The notes beneath the pieces were generated by a model. It saw only the letters and a program-made list of their open reading frames with translations, was not told where the DNA came from and searched no databases. Below are positions 18,530 to 27,277 of a DNA stretch of 64,000 bases, piece by piece. Both the position numbers and the translations under genes were made by a program. Every line of letters begins with the position of its first letter. Positions within the stretch are counted from its first letter, which is position 1. Source of the stretch: Aromatoleum diolicum (GTDB taxonomy: Bacteria; Pseudomonadota; Gammaproteobacteria; Burkholderiales; Rhodocyclaceae); NCBI RefSeq assembly GCF_012910955.1, contig NZ_WTVQ01000013.1:51233-115232 (forward strand), read 5' to 3'.

Positions 18530-18798
18530 GTGCGTCTGACCTCGTTGAGACATTCACCCATCATGACCCGCACCGTTTCGCGCGTATCGCAGAGGATGCG
18601 CGCGCTGAGATAGTGCTCGTAGGACGGGTGTTCGGGAACCTTCGTCGAGTAGATCTGTTCCAGCAGTTCGATCTCATCGGTGACGCCGTAGGACTTCAGG
18701 ATATCGTTGCGGTTTTCGCGCAGTTCGAAGATCAGCCGCGAAAGCTGCTCGAGTTGCTGGGCGTCGGTAAGCTCGATGTTGTCGAAGAAGTTGGCCAT
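18526..18798 (-). CDS. Uncharacterised 90-residue protein following nosL
   Basis: A small, acidic, mainly helical cytoplasmic protein (MANFFDNIELTDAQQLE...) with several Leu/Ile heptad-like stretches and two Cys residues. I do not recognise a family. It begins six bases after the nosL stop and its own stop overlaps the next start, so it belongs to the nosRDFYL transcript. Codon use matches its neighbours. It may help maturation or regulation of N2O reductase, but that rests on position alone. Confidence 0.75.
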   Translation of the reverse strand: MANFFDNIELTDAQQLEQLSRLIFELRENRNDILKSYGVTDEIELLEQIYSTKVPEHPSYEHYLSARILCDTRETVRVMMGECLNEVRRT

Positions 18799-18804
18799 GA
18801 TTGC

Positions 18805-19356
18805 TCACATCTTGCTGTCGTGAAGGGCGCCGCCATCGAGCACCGCCATGTCGGGCGTGATGGCATCGAAGTGCAATACTTTGCCGCCATGTGCGCCGGC
18901 GAATTTCTGCGCGTCGGCTTCCTGCGCAAAAGAGGCAACGGTCGGCCCCATCGAGCCATGGCGCGAGCTGCCCACCACGTACCAGGCGCCCTTGGCATCG
19001 ATCCACGCGCCTCGCGGCTGCTCCCAGTCCGCCTTGCCCATGTCCTGCACGAACAGTGCCTTCACCGGGCGAACCTGCTCGGGTTTGAGATAGATGCCGA
19101 ACATTTCCATGGTGTCGCAGAAGAATTCCGGTTCCGGACGGTCGGCGTAATGAATTTGAGCCTTCGGTCCGGGGTAGTCGGCGAGCAGCATGCCATCGAG
19201 CGAGCAGGCGGTGCTTTGGTCGATGTCGACGGCGACCAGTTCGGCGCCCGGACCGGAAGACGGGGAACAGGCCGTAAGCAGCGCCGTGGCGACGCAGGCG
19301 GCGAGTACCGGGTGGTAGGGAAAGGCCCGTCTGAGGCGGGGCGGGAAGGCGTTCAT
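18805..19356 (-). CDS. nosL: NosL copper-binding outer lipoprotein
   Basis: A 183-residue lipoprotein of the NosL family, which delivers Cu(I) for assembly of the CuZ cluster of N2O reductase. Signal peptide with lipobox LTAC (Cys30), then the CSLDGM segment at 51-56, where NosL proteins carry the Cys/Met copper site. HGSMGPTVASF later matches NosL. The ATG at 19356 overlaps the nosY stop (ATGA). The copper motif has a single Cys plus Met, as in other NosL proteins. Confidence 0.9.
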   Translation of the reverse strand: MNAFPPRLRRAFPYHPVLAACVATALLTACSPSSGPGAELVAVDIDQSTACSLDGMLLADYPGPKAQIHYADRPEPEFFCDTMEMFGIYLKPEQVRPVKALFVQDMGKADWEQPRGAWIDAKGAWYVVGSSRHGSMGPTVASFAQEADAQKFAGAHGGKVLHFDAITPDMAVLDGGALHDSKM

Positions 19357-20168
19357 CGACGGAATCTCCAGGCGGCAACGCCGAGCGGCGCTGCGATCCA
19401 TGCAAACATCACCAGCCCGAGCAACCAGGGCTCGGCGAGTGCGCGTGGGAAAACGGTGGCGAGTCCGTACAGTGTGCGGACGTCATCGAGGGCGAAGATG
19501 TTGAGGATACGGAACACGTCGGCCGGATTGAGCAGCAGCAGATAGGGGAAAATCTCTCCCCCGTATTTGCCGCCAGTGACGACCAGTGCGCCGAGCAGCA
19601 GCAAGTCGAAGACCAGAACGAAGAAGAACCACAGCGCGATGGCCAGACCTGAAGCACGCGTGCGGTCGCTGGCGAACACCGACACCATCACCGCAAGACT
19701 GAGGAAAGCCAGCCCCAGTAGCACCGAACTCGCCATGAATCCGAAATAGTGGAACAGGGCGGTGAGATTGAGCTGCGCGGACAGCACGACGGCGACCAGC
19801 CCGAATCCGGCGACGGTGGAAAAGGTGAGGGCGGCGGCGAGCCCGAGGTACTTGCCGAGCAGCAATTCGAAGCGGGTGATCGGCATCGACAGTAGCAGGT
19901 CGAGCGAGCCGCGTTCGCGTTCGCCGACGATCGAATCAAACCCGAGTACCAGCGCAATCAGCGGGATCAGGTAGATGACGAGACTGACGAGGCTTGCAAT
20001 CGTGAACTCGATCGAGCGGAAACCGACCGCGCCCTGCTGCGCGCCGCCAAAATAGGCGATCACCAGCGCAAACACCGTGAACACGAGCGCGACCGCGAGC
20101 ACCCAGCGGTTGCGGATACGGTCCCAGAATTCCTTGCCGGCGAGGGTGCCGATCTGTCTCAGTTCCAT
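19353..20168 (-). CDS. nosY: NosY ABC-type permease
   Basis: A 271-residue inner-membrane protein with about six helices and the ABC-2 permease pattern (long first loop, IVGERERGSLDLLLSMPI motif near residue 80). With NosF and NosD it forms the NosDFY complex that provides the sulfur/copper cargo for CuZ assembly. RIRNRWVLAVALV starts helix 1. It follows nosF after 12 bases and overlaps nosL by four. Confidence 0.94.
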   Translation of the reverse strand: MELRQIGTLAGKEFWDRIRNRWVLAVALVFTVFALVIAYFGGAQQGAVGFRSIEFTIASLVSLVIYLIPLIALVLGFDSIVGERERGSLDLLLSMPITRFELLLGKYLGLAAALTFSTVAGFGLVAVVLSAQLNLTALFHYFGFMASSVLLGLAFLSLAVMVSVFASDRTRASGLAIALWFFFVLVFDLLLLGALVVTGGKYGGEIFPYLLLLNPADVFRILNIFALDDVRTLYGLATVFPRALAEPWLLGLVMFAWIAAPLGVAAWRFRR

Positions 20169-20180
20169 GCGCGTTGCGCC

Positions 20181-21122
20181 TTAATCCGAAAAGCCGAAGA
20201 ACACGTCTTCGAGCGAGGGTTCGTGCACATGCAGGTCGAGCACCTTGGCGCCAAGCGAGGCCAGTGCTTGCATAACGAGCATTTTCGATTCACGTCGGCA
20301 TTGCACCGCGACGTGGTCCTCACGCGCTTCGACGGCGGTGACGGGCAGGTTGCCCAGGACGGTGCGTACCTGCTCGAAATCCTCGGGCGCAAGCCGCACG
20401 TGGAACCACAGCGGCAGATCCATCTGTTCGCGCAGAGCCTGCACCGTGCCCACCGCCTGTAACTTGCCGGCTGCCATGATCGCGAGCCGATCCACCCGTT
20501 CCTGGATTTCGGCGAGGATGTGCGAGGTCAGGATCATCGTCACGCCCTCGGCCTTGAGGCCGCGCAGGATGACGTAGAACTCGCGGATCGCTTCCGGATC
20601 CAGACCGGTCGTCGGCTCGTCGAGGAACAAAATCTGCGGTTTTCCGAGCAGTGCCTGAGCGAAACCGAGCCGCTGACGCATGCCCTTCGAGTACTCGCGG
20701 ACACGGCGTTTCGCGGCCTGCGTCAGCCCGACGCGCTCCATCGCGGGGATGCATTCCTGCGCGGGCGCACCTTTCAGGCGGGCGAAGAACTGCAGGGTTT
20801 CGAGCCCGGTGAGGTTGTCGTAGAGCACGACGTTTTCCGGCAGGTAGCCGATCTTGCGACGCACCGCACGAAAGCCGCTGCCCGCCACCGGCGCACCGTC
20901 GATACGGATGTCCCCGGCGGTCACCGGAATGAGTCCGAGCATCATCTTGAACAGCGTGCTCTTGCCCGCGCCGTTGTGTCCGATCAGGCCGAAAACCTCG
21001 CCGCGCGCGACGTCGAGGTCCACGCCGTCGACGGCGCGCACCGTACCGTAATGCCGCGTCGCGCCGCGGATGGCGATCACCGATGCTGCGGATTCAGCGG
21101 GAGCCGGGATAGTACCTGCCAC
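20181..21122 (-). CDS. nosF: NosF ABC-type ATPase
   Basis: A 313-residue ABC ATPase of the NosDFY complex. Walker A GHNGAGKST is at 48-56, the signature region YSKGMRQRLG near 143, Walker B ILFLDEPTTGLDP near 160, and the switch His in LTSHIL. The C-terminal 80 residues form the extra domain seen in this group. I chose GTG 21122 because GGAGA lies at a proper distance and the longer frame would overlap nosD by 80 bases; the overlap is still 29 bases. Confidence 0.92.
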   Translation of the reverse strand: MAGTIPAPAESAASVIAIRGATRHYGTVRAVDGVDLDVARGEVFGLIGHNGAGKSTLFKMMLGLIPVTAGDIRIDGAPVAGSGFRAVRRKIGYLPENVVLYDNLTGLETLQFFARLKGAPAQECIPAMERVGLTQAAKRRVREYSKGMRQRLGFAQALLGKPQILFLDEPTTGLDPEAIREFYVILRGLKAEGVTMILTSHILAEIQERVDRLAIMAAGKLQAVGTVQALREQMDLPLWFHVRLAPEDFEQVRTVLGNLPVTAVEAREDHVAVQCRRESKMLVMQALASLGAKVLDLHVHEPSLEDVFFGFSD

Positions 21123-22389
21123 GCCAGTCTCTCCAGTTGTCGTTTGCGGGCCGCATGCGCGGTTTGGGGTCAACCACGCTGGGCGCCCGCAGCAAGGGGA
21201 ATTGTTGCCCCACCAGTCGCAGCGTCTGCACTGCGGGGCTGGCGAGCAGCAGCTTCATCATCGGGTGCTGCCAGGACAACCGGTCCACCAAGTCGTTGGC
21301 CTCGTACGGCACATCGCCGTGACCGTCGCCATTGCGGTCCCAGCCAAGATAGTTGCTCCAGTGGTTGCCGTCCTTGATTCCCCACAACTCGTCGCGCGCA
21401 CCGACGTAGCGGACCTGCTCGCGGTTGCTGATGAAATCGTTGCCCTCGACGATGTTGTTCTTCGAGCCCGCCCACAAATGCGTGCCGACGACGTTATCAA
21501 CCACCAGGTTGCCGCGCAGGGTGTTGTATTCGGCGTCGTAGATGAAGAGACCGCGGGCGTTGCCGGCGACGATGTTGTTCTCGACCACCGAGTCCTGGAT
21601 CGTGCGCAGCATGATGCCGTGATCGGAATTGGCCCACGCACGGTTGTTGCGCACCAGCTGGTCGCGCACTTCCATCAGCGCCAGGCCGCCGCGGTTCATG
21701 TAGACGTCGTTGTCCTCCCACAGGTTGTGGTAGGAATTCATGTAGTGCGTGCCATAGCGGCTGTGGTGCAGACGATTGCTGCGGAACACGGCGCGGTGGG
21801 AAACGTCGACGTATATAGCGTCGCGTACGAAGCCGATGTTGTTGCCGATGATCTGCGCACCTGTCGTGTTGTATAGCTGGATGCCGTTGCCGCGCTGCGA
21901 GGAGCGGTAATCGCGCTTTCCGGTGATCACGTTGTGCTCGATGCGCACGTCGTTGGCTTTCTCGATCCACAGGCCGAACAGGTTGTAGGTGAGATCGCAA
22001 TTGCGCACCACCGCCCGGTGCGCGCCCGGCCACAGGTAGATGCCGGCGTTTTGCTTCAGCAGGCTGTCGCCGGAGTCCCTGACGATCAGCCCCTCGATCA
22101 CCACATCGGTGGCAGTGACCCGGATGGTGTCGCCCGAGAGGTTGCCACTGATGGTCGGGCGCTCCATTCCGCGTAGGGTCAGCGGTTTTGTGATGCGCAG
22201 ATTTTCAACGTAACGTCCGCGTGCAACCTCGATGACGTCCCCCGGCGCCGCGACTTCGATGGCCGCCTGGATCGATTCGCCCGGCGCCACTGCCAAGGTT
22301 GCCGCCCACAGCGGACCGGCGCACAACAGCGGGGCGAGCGCGCATCCGCTTCGAAGCGCTTTTGCCAGAAGTGCGATCGTGCTGCGCAT
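21094..22389 (-). CDS. nosD: NosD periplasmic copper-processing protein
   Basis: A 431-residue right-handed beta-helix protein (CASH/PbH1 repeats across about 45-330), exported by a signal peptide (1-30). NosD docks on the NosFY transporter in the periplasm and passes cargo to NosZ for CuZ assembly. Repeats such as NRAWANSDHGIMLRTIQDS and NARGLFIYDAEYNT show the helix coils. The C-terminal WRDWRGRYYPGSR is the usual ending. It precedes nosF with overlap. Confidence 0.94.
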   Translation of the reverse strand: MRSTIALLAKALRSGCALAPLLCAGPLWAATLAVAPGESIQAAIEVAAPGDVIEVARGRYVENLRITKPLTLRGMERPTISGNLSGDTIRVTATDVVIEGLIVRDSGDSLLKQNAGIYLWPGAHRAVVRNCDLTYNLFGLWIEKANDVRIEHNVITGKRDYRSSQRGNGIQLYNTTGAQIIGNNIGFVRDAIYVDVSHRAVFRSNRLHHSRYGTHYMNSYHNLWEDNDVYMNRGGLALMEVRDQLVRNNRAWANSDHGIMLRTIQDSVVENNIVAGNARGLFIYDAEYNTLRGNLVVDNVVGTHLWAGSKNNIVEGNDFISNREQVRYVGARDELWGIKDGNHWSNYLGWDRNGDGHGDVPYEANDLVDRLSWQHPMMKLLLASPAVQTLRLVGQQFPLLRAPSVVDPKPRMRPANDNWRDWRGRYYPGSR

Positions 22390-22398
22390 CGTGTTGAC

Positions 22399-22827
22399 CT
22401 AGATCACCAAAAACCCCAGCGATTTCAGCCCTATGAACAGCGTCGCACCGATAAGCAGGTTCTTGAAGCCGACGTAGCAGACCATGTCCATCGTGTTCGC
22501 GACGCGGTAGCGACGCCCCCACCATGGGCCGTCCTTGACGTACGGCTTCGAGCCTAGCCGCACGACGACCTCGAACACGCTCCAGCCGAACCACCAGCCG
22601 ATGACGGCGCCAGCCTGAAGCTGCCCGAGGGCGGCCAGCACCCACGCCACACTGGCCGCCAGCGCGAGCGCCAGCCCGGCGGCCTGAACCGCACGTTGAC
22701 GCTGAAAACCGCTGCGGCTCCACGGCCACAGGTGATCCCGTATTTCTGCTGCAATCAGCCGCGCCACGCTCTGGGTGGAGGCATAAGGCGGCGCCGCGGG
22801 GTCGGTCGGCATCATCGGATTGACCAT
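22399..22827 (-). CDS. Nos-cluster membrane protein of unknown function
   Basis: A 142-residue protein with two hydrophobic segments (near 45-85) and a basic amphipathic region KPYVKDGPWWGRRYR, then a third weaker segment near 120-142. It sits between nosR and nosD. I do not recognise a named family. Two starts are possible: GTG 22845, directly after the nosR stop, and ATG 22827, which has GGAGA nine bases upstream and is preferred. Its place suggests a helper of NosR electron transfer or NosDFY, but this is inference. Confidence 0.75.
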   Translation of the reverse strand: MVNPMMPTDPAAPPYASTQSVARLIAAEIRDHLWPWSRSGFQRQRAVQAAGLALALAASVAWVLAALGQLQAGAVIGWWFGWSVFEVVVRLGSKPYVKDGPWWGRRYRVANTMDMVCYVGFKNLLIGATLFIGLKSLGFLVI

Positions 22828-22845
22828 GACAGTTTTCTCCGGCAC

Positions 22846-25029
22846 TCAGTTTTTCGGCGCAAGCGCTTCGGCGCGTGCCGGAACGGGCTTGATCGGAATG
22901 AAGTAACCGTTCGCGCCGATCGGCGTCAGCGGCAGTCCCGCTTTGGTGCGGCGCTTGCGCTCCTGCGACAGCGGCGGGCAGGCGTGCGAGTCGGCGTAGA
23001 GAACCATGCAGTCCAGACAGTGGAGGCACTCGCGGTGGTCGATACGACCGTTTTCATCGATTGCCTGCGAGCCGCAGACGACGGCGCACGCCTTGCACGA
23101 GTTGCATTCCTGTTTGCGTTTCAGGCCGAACCAGCGGAAGGTCGAAGGCATCGCCAGCGACGCGCCGAGTGGGCACAGATACTTGCAAAACGGACGCTCG
23201 GTGAAAATGGACAGCCCCAGCAGCCCGGCGGCAAACAGGGTGTAGGGCCAGCTACGGTTGAACAGGCCGACGAGGAAGGTGGTCTTGAACGGTTCGACCT
23301 CGGCCAACTTCTCAGCCAGCCCCATCGAGAAAAACGACACTGCGAGCAAGCCGAAGAACACGCCGTACTTGACCCACTTCAGGCGGTCGTGCCACTTGCG
23401 CGGCAACTGGAACTGGAAGCGCTTCAAGCCGACCGCAGCGCCGACCTTGTACAGCAGTTCGGAGAGCGAGCCGAACGGACACAGCCAGCCACAGAACAGG
23501 CCGCGCCCCCACACGAAGGTCGTGACGATGATGAAGATCCAGAACAGGAAGATGAACGGATCGGTCAGGAACAGCTCCCAGGTCCAATGGAACAGCATGG
23601 CGTGGAACCAGGTGAGCACCTGGGTGATCGACGGCTGTGCCATCAGACCGAATCCGACGAAGCCGATGCTGACGACCCAGGCGCTGTACTTGAACGCATT
23701 GACCGGCCACTTGTTCTTGCGCGTCGCGCGGCGGGTGAGGGCGTCGCGGAATGCATAGACCACGGCGACCGCGACCAACAATGCGGCGAACAATCCGATT
23801 TCGACAGCACGCGCCTTCCAGACCTTGACCCACGGCGCGTCGGGCTTCACGACTTTCGGACGGCCGCCTTGCAGATAGGCCGCCGACAACCAGTATTCGG
23901 TGTCGAAGTTGGTGAAGCTGCGCGCGCCGGTCGCGCGATCGACGCGGTTGCCGAGGAACACAAACTTCCATGGATAGGCCGCGGAAAAGGCCTTCGAACG
24001 CACGATAAAGATCGCCGACTCGTTGAATGCGGGGGCACCGGCCGCTTCGATACCATAAAGATTGCTTGAGTCGAGGTCGCGGAAGGTAAAGGAGTCGCCC
24101 CCCTGACGCACCTGCACGCGATCATAAATGCCGCCACGCACGAAACCGGAGCCCTTGAAGGACTCAACGCCGCCGGAGCGAATCACGAACAGCGCATGTT
24201 CGCCCTCGTGCAATCGCGACATCAGGTTGCGGTACGCCGCGTCGCCGAGAATCGCACGCCCGACATCGGGCTGGTTTAGGTAACCAAACCACAGATCGAT
24301 AAAAAGCGTGTCGCCGCGCGGCAGACCAACCTGCTCGGGTTTAACCACCAGGCGTTTGACGCTGCCATCCTTCACCAGCGTCGCCCAGTCGGGTTTGGTG
24401 CCGGTCTCGACGAACTTCGCCTGTTCGCGGATCGTCGGCTTGAGGATGCCGACCTGCCGTGCCACCGCCGTGCCGGACGTCATCATGACCTGATTCTGCG
24501 CAATCACCGTGACGGTCGCGCCGGAGATCGCATCCAGCCCAATGATGCTTTCTTCGGGCCGTGACTGCCCGATTTCGATGTTATTGCCGACGAACTGGCC
24601 AATGTATTGCTGGTTGAAGCGGATCAGTGCGGATTCGGGGATGCCCAGGAGCAGGATCGGTTCGGAGTGCTTGAGAATTTTCACGCCGACAAAGCGCCCC
24701 CCGGTGTCCATGCCTATGAGCGTGATTACCGGCTTGCCGGAATATGCGGGAGTGTCGGTGATGTCCGTCGACAGCATCACGTAGCCGATGAGCTTCCGCT
24801 GGCCATTCTCCTCGGCATAGCCCTCGACATAACGTGGCTGCCCCTTGCGTTCGGAAAACACGGTCGCACCGGGCAAGACGTCCCCGCAGGATACGTACTT
24901 GCACAATTCGGGCGCGGTATTGATCTCGTCCGGCAGTTTGGCTTCATACGCATCGCCAAGCGCAAGGGGGGCTGTCGCCAACAGGACGAGGGATAGCAGG
25001 GTATTACGGAATGCAGCCAGGAATTTCAT
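22846..25029 (-). CDS. nosR: NosR polyferredoxin-flavoprotein
   Basis: A 727-residue membrane flavo-iron-sulfur protein needed for nosZ expression and electron supply to N2O reductase. Signal peptide 1-25; periplasmic FMN-binding domain with SGATVT (the Thr that carries FMN) near residue 165; about five membrane helices; two Cys motifs FCGWLCP and FCKYLCP; and a C-terminal ferredoxin domain with CNSCKACAVVC and CLHCLDC. The start ATG 25029 gives the signal peptide. It heads the operon nosR-orf-nosD-nosF-nosY-nosL-orf-orf. Confidence 0.96.
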   Translation of the reverse strand: MKFLAAFRNTLLSLVLLATAPLALGDAYEAKLPDEINTAPELCKYVSCGDVLPGATVFSERKGQPRYVEGYAEENGQRKLIGYVMLSTDITDTPAYSGKPVITLIGMDTGGRFVGVKILKHSEPILLLGIPESALIRFNQQYIGQFVGNNIEIGQSRPEESIIGLDAISGATVTVIAQNQVMMTSGTAVARQVGILKPTIREQAKFVETGTKPDWATLVKDGSVKRLVVKPEQVGLPRGDTLFIDLWFGYLNQPDVGRAILGDAAYRNLMSRLHEGEHALFVIRSGGVESFKGSGFVRGGIYDRVQVRQGGDSFTFRDLDSSNLYGIEAAGAPAFNESAIFIVRSKAFSAAYPWKFVFLGNRVDRATGARSFTNFDTEYWLSAAYLQGGRPKVVKPDAPWVKVWKARAVEIGLFAALLVAVAVVYAFRDALTRRATRKNKWPVNAFKYSAWVVSIGFVGFGLMAQPSITQVLTWFHAMLFHWTWELFLTDPFIFLFWIFIIVTTFVWGRGLFCGWLCPFGSLSELLYKVGAAVGLKRFQFQLPRKWHDRLKWVKYGVFFGLLAVSFFSMGLAEKLAEVEPFKTTFLVGLFNRSWPYTLFAAGLLGLSIFTERPFCKYLCPLGASLAMPSTFRWFGLKRKQECNSCKACAVVCGSQAIDENGRIDHRECLHCLDCMVLYADSHACPPLSQERKRRTKAGLPLTPIGANGYFIPIKPVPARAEALAPKN

Positions 25030-25058
25030 GAGACGTACCGTTGGGCAGGACCAGCAAC

Positions 25059-25100
25059 AGTCTAGGAATTGTGCCCTCCGATGTAATTGTTTCCGATCAA
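25059..25100 (-). promoter_or_regulatory. FNR/Dnr-type promoter of nosR
   Basis: On the minus strand TTGAT-CGGA-AACAA (25100-25087) matches the FNR/Dnr consensus at nine of ten positions. With its centre at -41.5 the start site is 25052, and TAGACT falls exactly at -12 to -7 (25064-25059). The leader to the nosR ATG is 23 bases. This is the geometry of a class II FNR-activated promoter. Confidence 0.75.
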
Positions 25101-25138
25101 TTGACGAAAATCCGGTAGCCGCCGAAGACGCGCAGACG

Positions 25139-25164
25139 AAAAAATGAGGGGCACGTGGCCCCTC
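25139..25164 (-). terminator. Rho-independent terminator of nosZ
   Basis: On the minus strand GAGGGGC (25164-25158) and GCCCCTC (25152-25146) form a 7-bp stem with a 5-base loop, followed by ATTTTTT (25145-25139). It is 87 bases downstream of the nosZ stop and just upstream of the nosR promoter, so nosZ is its own transcription unit. Confidence 0.85.
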
Positions 25165-25251
25165 GAAATGATCACCCATCGAAACCCTTTGCAGGGGTCA
25201 TGCACTACGCCGGCGTCTGTGCGCCGCCGACGCAGTTCGGTTGGAGGCGGA

Positions 25252-27201
25252 TCAGGCCTCGACGATCATGCGGCTGCGCATTTCCAGATGCAGCGCGTGG
25301 CAGAAGTGCGTGCAGTAGCACCAGAACACGCCGGGCTTGTCGGCCTTGAAGCTCACCGACGCGGTCTCCTGCGGATTCACGATGAAGTTGACGTTGTACT
25401 TCGGAATCGCAAAGCCGTGCGTCAGATCCTCAACCTTGTCCAGGTTCGTCAGGATCAGCGTGACTTCGTCGCCCACCTTCAGTCTGAATTCGGGCAGGCT
25501 GAACGCCGGTGCCTGCGAACTCAGCTTCACCGTGACCTTCTTGCCGTCGCGGAATACCCCGGAATCCTTCGGGTCCTTCACTGCCAGGGGGAAGTCCTCG
25601 AGCGTGTAAATCGGCTTCGGATTAAGCAGCTCGCGCTTGAAGATGATGAAGTCGTGCGGTTCCGGGCGGACCGGGTGGTCGGCTATCAGCACCATCTTGT
25701 CGCCCGAAATATCGACCAGCTGCTCGTTTTCCGGATGCAACGGGCCGACCGGCAGATAGCGGTCCTTCGAGAACTTGCACCCGACTGCCAGCCACTTGCC
25801 GTCGGCAGCCATGGTTTCGGATTGCGACGCGTTGATGTGGCCCGGCTGGTACTGCACGTCGAGGCGGTCGACCACGTACTGCGCGGTGTTGTCGCCGGCC
25901 TGGAACTTGATCGCCTTCTCGACGTTCCATTTGACGACCTGGCTGTCAAGGAACAGTGTCGTGTAGGCGTTGCCACGGCCGTCGAACGCGGTGTGCAGCG
26001 GGCCGAGGCCGATTTCAACTTCGGCGACGATCGCCTTGTCAGGGCTCTCGAGATTGCCCTCGAACCATTCGAGCACTTTCGACAGGTCGATCACGGTGGC
26101 GGTGGGCGACAGCTTGCCGGAACAAATGAAGTACTTCCCGTCCGGGCTCGCATTTACGCCGTGCGGGTTCTTCGGCACGCTCACCACTGCGATCAACGCC
26201 GTCTTCGGATCCTTGTTGGCTTCGCGGGTGCCATCGACCACCGGCACCTTCGAGTCGCCGTAGGTCTTGAACTTGCCGTCCTTCACCGCCTGTTCGATGC
26301 GTGCGATATTGAAGAACAGGCACGCGTCGCGCTCGGCCGACATCATGTCGGGATAAGTAACGCCGCTCTCGGTGTTGTACTGGTTGGTTGCCGCCAACTT
26401 GCCGTCGAAGGAGCTTGCCGCGAGGTCGCAGTTGCCGTCGATCAGCACCTGCCAGCGGACATCCATGGTCTCGGCATCGACGCAGGTGAACATCGAGCGG
26501 TACTTCGACGGATCATCGATGTCCTTGCCAGCGTTCGGCAGCGGAATCTGGAACTCGGAGCCGCAGAACACGCGCGTGGTGTAGTTGATCGCCGGATCGA
26601 CCGGGTCGCGCTTGTCCGGGAAAATACCGTGAAAGCCCTGCACGTTCGGCAGTTCGGTAATCTTGTCGCAGATTAGGTAATCCAGCCGGATGCGCGCAAT
26701 GCGGCTGTTGATCTTGTCGTTGATCCATGCGTAACGGCCGTCGTAGTTGCCGTCCTTGTAAGACGCATGAGTATGATGACTGTCACCCACCGTGTAGCGC
26801 AGGCTGCCGTCGGGCTTGGTGCCCATGATTTTCTTCGATTCGTTGGTGATGCCCCAGCCGGTCAGCGCATCCGGCACGAAGCACGGCACACGATGAATTT
26901 CGCGCCCGGACGGCAGGCCCAGTACGCGGAAGTCGCCGGTATGGCCACCACTCCACAATCCGTAATAAGTGTCCAGCTCGCCCGGCTTCAGGTGCGTGCC
27001 GTTCGACACCGCCTGCGCTGCCGGTGCAGCGGGTGCCGGGGCAGGTGCCGCTGCAGGTGCCGCAGCCTCTTCCTGTTTGCAGGCCGACAGGCCGACCGAT
27101 AGCCCGGCGCCGGCAAGGCCAGCGAACGCAGCCGTGTTCAGAAACTTGCGACGGCTCGGATCGGGTTGTGCATCAAGCGGCTTGCTGTGGTCTTGACTCA
27201 T
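25252..27201 (-). CDS. nosZ: Nitrous-oxide reductase, clade I, Tat-exported
   Basis: A 649-residue NosZ, the terminal denitrification enzyme reducing N2O to N2 in the periplasm. The Tat motif SRRKFLN (16-22) marks the typical clade I export route. The seven-bladed propeller carries CuZ-site His residues (DSHHTH near residue 130 and later ones), and the cupredoxin domain ends in the CuA site with Cys630, Cys634, His638 and Met641. Two features are odd: a lipobox-like LSAC (Cys41) and Ala/Pro linker after the Tat signal, and His632 where the well-studied enzymes have Trp. GGAG precedes the ATG at 27201. Confidence 0.97.
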   Translation of the reverse strand: MSQDHSKPLDAQPDPSRRKFLNTAAFAGLAGAGLSVGLSACKQEEAAAPAAAPAPAPAAPAAQAVSNGTHLKPGELDTYYGLWSGGHTGDFRVLGLPSGREIHRVPCFVPDALTGWGITNESKKIMGTKPDGSLRYTVGDSHHTHASYKDGNYDGRYAWINDKINSRIARIRLDYLICDKITELPNVQGFHGIFPDKRDPVDPAINYTTRVFCGSEFQIPLPNAGKDIDDPSKYRSMFTCVDAETMDVRWQVLIDGNCDLAASSFDGKLAATNQYNTESGVTYPDMMSAERDACLFFNIARIEQAVKDGKFKTYGDSKVPVVDGTREANKDPKTALIAVVSVPKNPHGVNASPDGKYFICSGKLSPTATVIDLSKVLEWFEGNLESPDKAIVAEVEIGLGPLHTAFDGRGNAYTTLFLDSQVVKWNVEKAIKFQAGDNTAQYVVDRLDVQYQPGHINASQSETMAADGKWLAVGCKFSKDRYLPVGPLHPENEQLVDISGDKMVLIADHPVRPEPHDFIIFKRELLNPKPIYTLEDFPLAVKDPKDSGVFRDGKKVTVKLSSQAPAFSLPEFRLKVGDEVTLILTNLDKVEDLTHGFAIPKYNVNFIVNPQETASVSFKADKPGVFWCYCTHFCHALHLEMRSRMIVEA

Positions 27202-27277
27202 CGTTGACTCCGTTCTCAGGTGTGATCGGTATGGGCACGGGCGTTTTTCTGTGGCAATTGCCCTGCATGCTTCGAAC

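Noticed and set aside
22696..24069. 457-codon open frame antisense to nosR
   Set aside because: Composition is that of a shadow frame (very rich in Arg, Gln and Glu), with no motif, and it covers a certain gene.
25144..26676. 510-codon open frame antisense to nosZ
   Set aside because: It follows the codon periodicity of nosZ on the other strand, has no recognisable domain and lies wholly over a certain gene.
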